Below are positions 33,013-37,408 of a stretch of DNA of 37,408 bases, in pieces. Location of the stretch: positions 1-37,408 of the forward strand of contig RXIE01000130.1 in the NCBI GenBank assembly GCA_004212135.1, read 5' to 3'. The notes beneath the pieces were generated by a model that was given only the letters and a program-made list of their open reading frames with translations, ran no database searches and was not told the DNA's origin. This DNA is from Candidatus Methanophagales archaeon ANME-1-THS (lineage in GTDB: Archaea > Halobacteriota > Syntropharchaeia > Alkanophagales > Methanospirareceae). Position 1 is the stretch's first letter. Every line of letters begins with the position of its first letter. The position numbers and the translations under genes are program-made.

Positions 33013-34044
33013 ATGTCTATAGCGTTTAAAAGCGAACATAAAACCGTGGAAGTTCGGACAGCCGAAGGGCGACCGATGAGCTATGAGTTAGAATATCGGT
33101 GGGATCCACTCACCTCACGGCTCGCGGTCCTCTGTCCACATCTGAAAGAGAAATGGACCGAATTGTACAGCCTCCGCGATGAGGAGTGGTTACAGGATAT
33201 GGTAGAGGCCTCACGTGCACACTGCCGCTTCTGTCGTCCCACAATTGATACTGTTGCAGCGCGGTTCTCGCCCCACCAACTTGATGACGAGCTGCTCAGG
33301 CTTGACGGTGTCTATGTCTTTGCAAATCTCTTCCCGCGGACGGATTTCGAAGCGGTGATCACCTCGCCCGATAACCATTATCTCAAGCTCAACGAGTTCA
33401 CGGCGGACCTGCTCAGCACGTTTCTCACCGCGGCCGGTGAGTGTATAAAGCGGGCAGTTCGCAAGAGTGATAAACTGCTCTACCCGGTTATCGGGTGCAA
33501 TTATCTCCACTCCGCGGGTGCCAGTCTCATCCACTTCCATATGCAGCTTTCGATCCAGGAATACCCCTTCGAATACCTCAGGAGACTCATCGACTCATCC
33601 ACGCGTTATGAGCTCGCTGAGCATACAAACTTCTGGGTCGATCTGATGCATGGTAATAAGAGCAGGGAAATAAAGCGAACGAATAATCTCTATTGGTACA
33701 CGCCCTTTGCACCGACGGGCTTCTGCGAGGTGGATGCTCTCATAACCAGACCCCATCTTCTGAGTTTTACTGCGGAGGATATCCATGATCTTGCTGAAGG
33801 GCTCTCGACAATCTTACGCTATTACCATGATCATGGATTTGCAGCGTTCAATTTCATTCTGTATTCGGATAGGTTAGACTCGGAACATGGCACTCTCCTC
33901 TCAGGGCTCCAGATACTTGCACGACCCAACCCGCGGCCCAATTACCTCAGTATTGATACCTGGTACATGCCCTTCTTATTACAGCAGGCCATTGTGCTCG
34001 AGCGGCCCGAAGAGTTAGCGCGAGACCTGAGAACATACTTTTAG
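33013..34044 (+). CDS. GalT-like (HIT-superfamily) nucleotidyltransferase
   Basis: A protein of 343 residues. SAGASLIHFHMQLS holds HxHxQ (His174, His176, Gln178), the nucleophile triad of galactose-1-phosphate uridylyltransferases (usually HPHSQ). CRFC (71-74) is a zinc Cys pair near the N-terminus, and VYVFANLFPRTDFEAVI is the first strand motif of the GalT fold. The C-terminus has FNFILYSDRL and PRPNY, as in GalT-like HIT proteins. It may be a sugar-1-phosphate nucleotidyl- or adenylyltransferase; the donor and sugar are not clear. GGGAGG lies before the ATG. It ends at TAG, after which the same frame stays open for 65 codons. Confidence 0.82.
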   Translation: MSIAFKSEHKTVEVRTAEGRPMSYELEYRWDPLTSRLAVLCPHLKEKWTELYSLRDEEWLQDMVEASRAHCRFCRPTIDTVAARFSPHQLDDELLRLDGVYVFANLFPRTDFEAVITSPDNHYLKLNEFTADLLSTFLTAAGECIKRAVRKSDKLLYPVIGCNYLHSAGASLIHFHMQLSIQEYPFEYLRRLIDSSTRYELAEHTNFWVDLMHGNKSREIKRTNNLYWYTPFAPTGFCEVDALITRPHLLSFTAEDIHDLAEGLSTILRYYHDHGFAAFNFILYSDRLDSEHGTLLSGLQILARPNPRPNYLSIDTWYMPFLLQQAIVLERPEELARDLRTYF

Positions 34045-34242
34045 TTCCTTAAAGGAGCGGATACAGCCACGGAACTCATTGCAGGCGAAGACAGGTATTT
34101 AGAAGCTCGATACCTCGCCAATTCGGAAGAAATGCGAAATGAATTCGATACGCAGGGTTTGGACGAACTTCAGCAGCCGAAATCAACAACGATGCTTTTA
34201 TATATAATACAAATGAGTAGAACTAAGGTGGTGATACGATGA
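34045..34242 (+). other. In-frame open extension after the GalT-like TAG stop
   Basis: After the TAG at 34042-34044, the same frame runs 65 sense codons and ends in TGA at 34240-34242. The first part reads FLKGADTATELIAGEDRY then LEARYLANSEEMRNEFDTQG, a composition typical of real protein. From about 34180 it turns into the promoter of the next small gene. There is no start codon after the AAAGGAG at 34052. It is either a remnant of a longer reading frame broken by a nonsense change or a readthrough tail. TAG is a common stop in this window, which argues against pyrrolysine. Confidence 0.35.
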
Positions 34243-34379
34243 AAAAAATCGCGATTCCGGGCATGATCATAACCTACAGTAGTTTCCCTGTATCCTTCCT
34301 CATGGTAATTTCCTGGAGTATGAGTGTATTACTGCAGGCGGTTTGTGCTGGAATAATCTATGCGCGGTTGACTAAATAA
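34239..34379 (+). CDS. Tiny membrane protein (46 residues)
   Basis: Reads MKKIAIPGMIITYSSFPVSF, then a hydrophobic stretch, then SVLLQAVCAGIIYARLTK. It probably has one or two membrane helices and a basic end. Support for a real gene is good: TTTATATATA at 34197-34206 about 40 bases upstream, and GGTGGTGAT four bases before the ATG, close to a perfect anti-SD match. The ATG overlaps the TGA of the extension above (ATGA). I recognise no family. Confidence 0.5.
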   Translation: MKKIAIPGMIITYSSFPVSFLMVISWSMSVLLQAVCAGIIYARLTK

Positions 34380-34444
34380 CTTAAAATTGATGGAACGAGC
34401 GAGGGGGAACTACTTATCTGTCCGTACTCCTTCATTGATGAGCA

Positions 34445-34888
34445 ATGAAATATGCAGAAGCACGGTTAGGCCGGACGTTTATTATACGGCTTGAAGATGG
34501 TGAGATCCTGCACGAAACGATTGAAGCATTTGCCCGCGCACACGCGATTACTGCAGCGGCTATCATAGCACTTGGTGGCGCAGACGAAGGGAGCAGACTT
34601 GTCGTTGGGCCTGAGCATGGTCGAAGTAAGCCCGTCTCACCAATGGAACATATTCTGGCTGATGTGCATGAAATCGCGGGTGTTGGAACTATTTTTCCTG
34701 ATAAAGATCGTAACCCTGTGTTGCACATGCATATCGCCAGCGGTCGGAACGAATCGACCATAACGGGCTGTGTTCGCCGTGGTGTGAGGGTATGGCAGGT
34801 CCTGGAGGTTATCCTCTTTGAATTGCATGATACCCGCGCATGCCGCATCTTTGATACGCAGACCGGCTTCGAACTCCTCGAGCCATAA
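34445..34888 (+). CDS. PPC/DUF296 domain protein
   Basis: A protein of 147 residues, entirely one PPC (plants and prokaryotes conserved) domain. FIIRLEDGEILHETIEAFA, AAIIALGGADEGSRLV, GVGTIFPDKDRNPVLHMHIASGR with metal-binding His94 and His96, and the FELHDTRACRIFDTQTGFELL end are typical. In bacteria and archaea the domain trimerises and is thought to bind DNA or a small ligand; in plants it goes with AT-hooks. No AT-hook is present here. The ATG at 34445 has little ribosome site. It is 65 bases from the tiny membrane gene and 247 bases before ftsZ. Confidence 0.88.
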   Translation: MKYAEARLGRTFIIRLEDGEILHETIEAFARAHAITAAAIIALGGADEGSRLVVGPEHGRSKPVSPMEHILADVHEIAGVGTIFPDKDRNPVLHMHIASGRNESTITGCVRRGVRVWQVLEVILFELHDTRACRIFDTQTGFELLEP

Positions 34889-35135
34889 TGGGAGTGAGGC
34901 ATTATTTCTAAAAAGCGGGTATTCGAAAAGGTTAAACTACCACCTTGTTCTTAGGCTTTGGTAGACAGCGAAGCGCACGTGAGAGGAGTCGTGTGAGATG
35001 GTAATTTTGAGCACGATATTATAAATAAATATGGGAATAATTGCAATTTTAATTTCAAATGTATATAATTTTCTTTAAACTAAAGAAGTTTTTAAAAGGG
35101 ATGCGGAGCGTTGGTTACACAGGAGGGAAGAAAAG

Positions 35136-36215
35136 ATGAAACGCATGGGGAATAAGAAGATGTATGAGGGCGAAGGGGAAGAAGAAACAAGGACGGTGGA
35201 GAATGAGGATTTAGAGAAGACCCTGGAGCAGGCACGAACAATCATTAAAGTAATAGGATGCGGGGGGAGCGGAACCAACACGATCCAGCGGATGATTGAG
35301 GAGGGTATTTTTGGTGCTGAGTTCTTTGCATTGAACACGGATGCTCAACATTTGTTGTTCTCGAAAGTGGACAGGAAACTATTGATAGGAAAGCGGGTCA
35401 CGCGAGGACTAGGAGCGGGAAGCATTCCTCGGTTGGGCGAGGAGGCAGCGCGGGAGAACGAAACGGATATAAAAGGAATAGTTGAGGATGCGGATATGGT
35501 CTTTGTCACCTGTGGCCTGGGTGGTGGTACGGGGACAGGTGCTGCGCCCGTGGTTGCACAAGCAGCGCAAGAAGCCGGTGCGCTCACCATCGGTGTGGTT
35601 ACAATCCCATTCAGCGCTGAAGGCGCGGTAAGGATGGAGAACATGGCGTATGGACTTGAGAAGCTGCGTGAAAATACCGATACGTTGATCGTGATCCCGA
35701 ATGACAAGCTCCTGGATGTCGTGCCGCGATTGCCCTTGAACGAGGCATTTCGATTCGCCGACGAGGTGCTGATGCGATCAGTAAAGGGACTTACCGAGCT
35801 GATAACCAAACCAGGGCTCATCAATCTGGACTTCGCGGATGTGAGGACCGTGATGAAGGACGGTGGCATGGCAATGATCGGATTTGGGGAAGCGGAGGGC
35901 GAGAATAAAGCGGTTGAATCAGTGCGAAAAGCGGTAAGCTCGCCGTTGCTCGAAGTGGATGTGACTGACGCGAAGGCCGCACTGGTCAATGTGATTGGTG
36001 GCGAGGACATGACGGTCGAGGAAGCAGAAGGAGCACTTCAGGAGGTTTATAAGATGATTAACCCCGAAGCGCGAATTATCTGGGGTGTACAGATAAGCCC
36101 GGAGCTGAAGAGCATGATACGGACGTTACTCATCGTCACTGGTGTGAAATCAGAGCAGATTTATGCACGTAAGGTGGTCAAAAAGGAGAAGTTTGGCATT
36201 GAGATAGTGCAGTAA
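35136..36215 (+). CDS. ftsZ: Cell-division GTPase FtsZ
   Basis: A protein of 359 residues. A charged N-terminal tail (1-35) precedes IKVIGCGGSGTNTIQRM, the first nucleotide loop, and FALNTDAQHL. The tubulin signature is GGGTGTG (129-135, within TCGLGGGTGTGAAP), followed by IPNDKLLDVVPRLPLNEAFRFADEVL and NLDFADVRTVM (T7 catalytic loop). The C-terminus ends KVVKKEKFGIEIVQ. It polymerises with GTP into the division ring in euryarchaea. GGAGGGAAG lies five bases before the ATG; TATA-like boxes are at 35061 (GTATATAAT) and 35089 (TTTTTAAAA). A 76-base internal part (35638-35713) is found inverted at the end of the window. Confidence 0.96.
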   Translation: MKRMGNKKMYEGEGEEETRTVENEDLEKTLEQARTIIKVIGCGGSGTNTIQRMIEEGIFGAEFFALNTDAQHLLFSKVDRKLLIGKRVTRGLGAGSIPRLGEEAARENETDIKGIVEDADMVFVTCGLGGGTGTGAAPVVAQAAQEAGALTIGVVTIPFSAEGAVRMENMAYGLEKLRENTDTLIVIPNDKLLDVVPRLPLNEAFRFADEVLMRSVKGLTELITKPGLINLDFADVRTVMKDGGMAMIGFGEAEGENKAVESVRKAVSSPLLEVDVTDAKAALVNVIGGEDMTVEEAEGALQEVYKMINPEARIIWGVQISPELKSMIRTLLIVTGVKSEQIYARKVVKKEKFGIEIVQ

Positions 36216-36357
36216 GACGCTTCTGAATAACTATACGAGTGGTCGGGAATTTTGCATACGGTATTGTAAACGGTGGTCTGCTTGAGGAGCAGATGACGCT
36301 GGAACGCTGTGGTGAAGCGTACCGTACATAAATGAGTCGAATTGGGGGAGGCATTCC

Positions 36358-36923
36358 ATGTTTATGGAGATGGGTGCTAAAGCTCGGAAGTTTGGGGCGT
36401 ATGAAAAATCTCTAAAAACTATTGATTTAGAGTTACCTGACGAAAAGCAGGAAAGTATCGAGAGAGGACATGAATTTGAACGATATGTAGCACAGATTTT
36501 CTCTAAGCAGAATAAATACTTTTCAATCGAACAGTGGACATATGATTACTACAATAAAACAAATGGCATCAAAGTTGAAAGCAATTTGAATCCAGACCTA
36601 ATTATTCGATATAAACCCACAGATGAAAAGTTTGCTGTAGAGTGCAAGTACAGGTAAAATCTCGTAAAAAGTGACATAATTAATGATCCTGTAATTAAAT
36701 GGTCCAAACTGAACAAATAAAACGTTATAATGATTTCTCAAAAACTCATAAAATTCCTGTCTTTATAGTAATTGGCTTGTCCGGAAAGCCAAGTAATTCA
36801 GAGCATATGTTTTGTTTACCATTAGAAATTGCTAGACATCCAGAGATTTCTCTAAATGTTCTTGAGAAATTTGAACGTTTACCAGGGAAACCTTTCTTTT
36901 GGAGGAATGGTACTTTAAAATAA
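36358..36923 (+). pseudogene. Broken PD-(D/E)xK nuclease-like gene
   Basis: Two reading frames form one broken gene. The first, 36358-36657, codes 99 residues with HEFERYVAQIF and NPDLIIRY then KFAVECKYR, the acidic PD and E-x-K of a restriction-endonuclease-like nuclease. It meets TAA at 36655-36657. Without that stop the frame goes on sensibly (NLVKSDIINDPVIKWSK) to about 36706. Then a one-base deletion in an A-run (36706-36709) shifts to the second frame, QIKRYNDFSKTHKIPVFIVI to 36923. Restoring one A and one sense codon gives a protein of about 188 residues. GGGGGAGG lies six bases before the ATG. Sequencing error is possible, but two separate lesions favour a real pseudogene. Confidence 0.7.
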
Positions 36924-36971
36924 TCGTTCTGGGCACGCCATCGCCGGTCGTGTCCCAATTTTGCAGAAAGA

Positions 36972-36997
36972 TATATATAACCCCTATTTCTATAGGG
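36972..36997 (+). promoter_or_regulatory. TATA box and hairpin before the IS1-like transposase
   Basis: TATATATAA (36972-36980) is centred about 24 bases before the ATG at 36999, so the message is probably leaderless. CCCTAT-TTCT-ATAGGG (36982-36997) is a small hairpin between box and start. It could hide the start codon or be part of the element's end. Confidence 0.45.
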
Positions 36998-36998
36998 A

Positions 36999-37408
36999 AT
37001 GCTAAGGGCTCGGCGAAATGGGAGAAACTTAGACGAATTCTTTTGTCCAAACGAGGCGTGTTCGGATTACAGAAAGAAAGGAAAGGGGAATATCGTGCTA
37101 AAGGAACACTATGGCAAACAGAATACTGCGCTACTCAGATGCAAGACGTGCAAGAAGACTTTCAGCGAGAACAGGGGCACACCGTTTTTCGGGCTGCACA
37201 CGCCGAAGGAAACGGTCTTGCGGTCAATGGCAATGCTCGTAGAGAAGGGCAGCATAAGGGGCACAGCGAGGGCAATGGGCGTAGACAAAGACACCGTAGT
37301 GAGCTGGCTCAAAAGGGCAGGGGCACACTGTGAGGAGCTTGTCATTCGGGATCACGATCAACGTATCGGTATTTTCACGCAGCTTCTCAAGTCCATACGC
37401 CATGTTCT
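36999..37408 (+). CDS. IS1-like transposase, N-terminal part, chimeric 3' end
   Basis: From the ATG at 36999 the frame reads a basic opening, then CPNEACSDYRKKGKGNIVLK and LLRCKTCKKTFSENRGTPFF, a Cys4 zinc ribbon like InsA of IS1. GSIRGTARAMGVDKDTVVSW is a helix-turn-helix. The transposase stops matching at about HCEE (37337), then reads antisense ftsZ (LVIRDHDQRIGIF), which is not transposase sequence. So only the DNA-binding N-terminal third is present; the catalytic DDE part is missing. The element is interrupted or the contig is misjoined here. No terminal repeat could be confirmed. Confidence 0.7.
   Translation, partial: MLRARRNGRNLDEFFCPNEACSDYRKKGKGNIVLKEHYGKQNTALLRCKTCKKTFSENRGTPFFGLHTPKETVLRSMAMLVEKGSIRGTARAMGVDKDTVVSWLKRAGAHCEELVIRDHDQRIGIFTQLLKSIRHV
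37333..37408 (-). repeat. 76-bp perfect inverted copy of ftsZ 35638-35713
   Basis: Every base from 37333 to the window end equals the reverse complement of ftsZ positions 35713 down to 35638. At the junction the transposase sequence and inverted ftsZ share AGGAG (37333-37337), with a mismatch just before it. The match ends only because the window ends, so the true length is unknown. Confidence 0.9.

Noticed and set aside
34042..34242. Pyrrolysine (TAG read as an amino acid)
   Set aside because: Many intact genes here end in TAG (mptE, argS, the methyltransferase, the HhH protein), and no pyl genes are visible.
35345..36010. Open frame of 221 codons antisense to ftsZ
   Set aside because: Ser/Pro-rich shadow of a high-confidence gene; no ribosome site.
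36241..36265. GGTCGGGAATTTTGCA resembling GGTCGTGTCCCAATTTTGCA at 36943 as paired ends of an insertion element
   Set aside because: Only partial similarity and same orientation; no target duplication could be seen.

Overview
The window is a stretch of archaeal chromosome, probably a whole contig, because a gene is cut at each end. Archaeal markers are sn-glycerol-1-phosphate dehydrogenase (egsA), diphthine synthase (dphB), ribosomal proteins L15e and L37e, an LSm protein, aIF2 beta, UPF0179, UPF0282, DUF763, and TATA-box promoters with several apparently leaderless genes. A pterin pyrophosphokinase (mptE) and a RimK-type ligase like MptN point to a tetrahydromethanopterin user. Bacterial-type genes (long Adk with a Cys4 lid, RadA/Sms, AMP-forming acetyl-CoA synthetase) together with DUF3160, NosD-type and PGF-CTERM-like surface proteins suggest a Methanomicrobia/ANME-1 (Methanophagales)-like euryarchaeon. 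That placement is inference from gene content.

Layout. 1-9 kb: a cut NAD-binding (TrkA-N) gene, mptE, an FAD/NAD disulfide-reductase-like enzyme, a methyltransferase, adk, a cyclase-family hydrolase, DUF1015, a surface OB-fold protein, an MFS permease and dphB. 9-16.9 kb: argS divergent from dphB, then a minus-strand block of secreted or membrane genes: a beta-helix surface protein, a dockerin/transglutaminase-like protein, a CDF metal exporter and CorA. 17-20.7 kb: a RadA/Sms-like ATPase and a DUF3160 lipoprotein. 20.8-24.2 kb: a UPF0282 metallo-hydrolase, a block of hairpin repeats, then a compact three-gene operon (AlkP-superfamily enzyme, RimK ligase, Cys-rich membrane protein). 24.3-25.5 kb: two frame-broken genes sharing an SGQVAIG motif. 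25.5-28.4 kb: information processing (DUF763-L15e; LSm-L37e-tRNA-Ser-aIF2 beta). 28.4-34.9 kb: UPF0179-egsA, an HhH Fe-S glycosylase-like protein, acs, a GalT-like protein, a tiny membrane ORF and a PPC/DUF296 protein. 35.1-37.4 kb: ftsZ, a broken PD-(D/E)xK nuclease gene and an IS1-like transposase.

Most notable: (1) the last 76 bases are a perfect reverse complement of an internal piece of ftsZ, fused to the transposase with 5 bases of microhomology, so this is either a chimeric contig end or a real inversion scar; (2) the AlkP-superfamily enzyme appears circularly permuted; (3) there is a zinc-finger-less bacterial RadA; (4) several sharp palindromes sit on archaeal TATA boxes and look like operators (adk, DUF3160/UPF0282, dphB/argS); (5) an in-frame amber codon separates the GalT-like gene from a 65-codon open extension. 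I see no CRISPR array, rRNA or complete insertion sequence.
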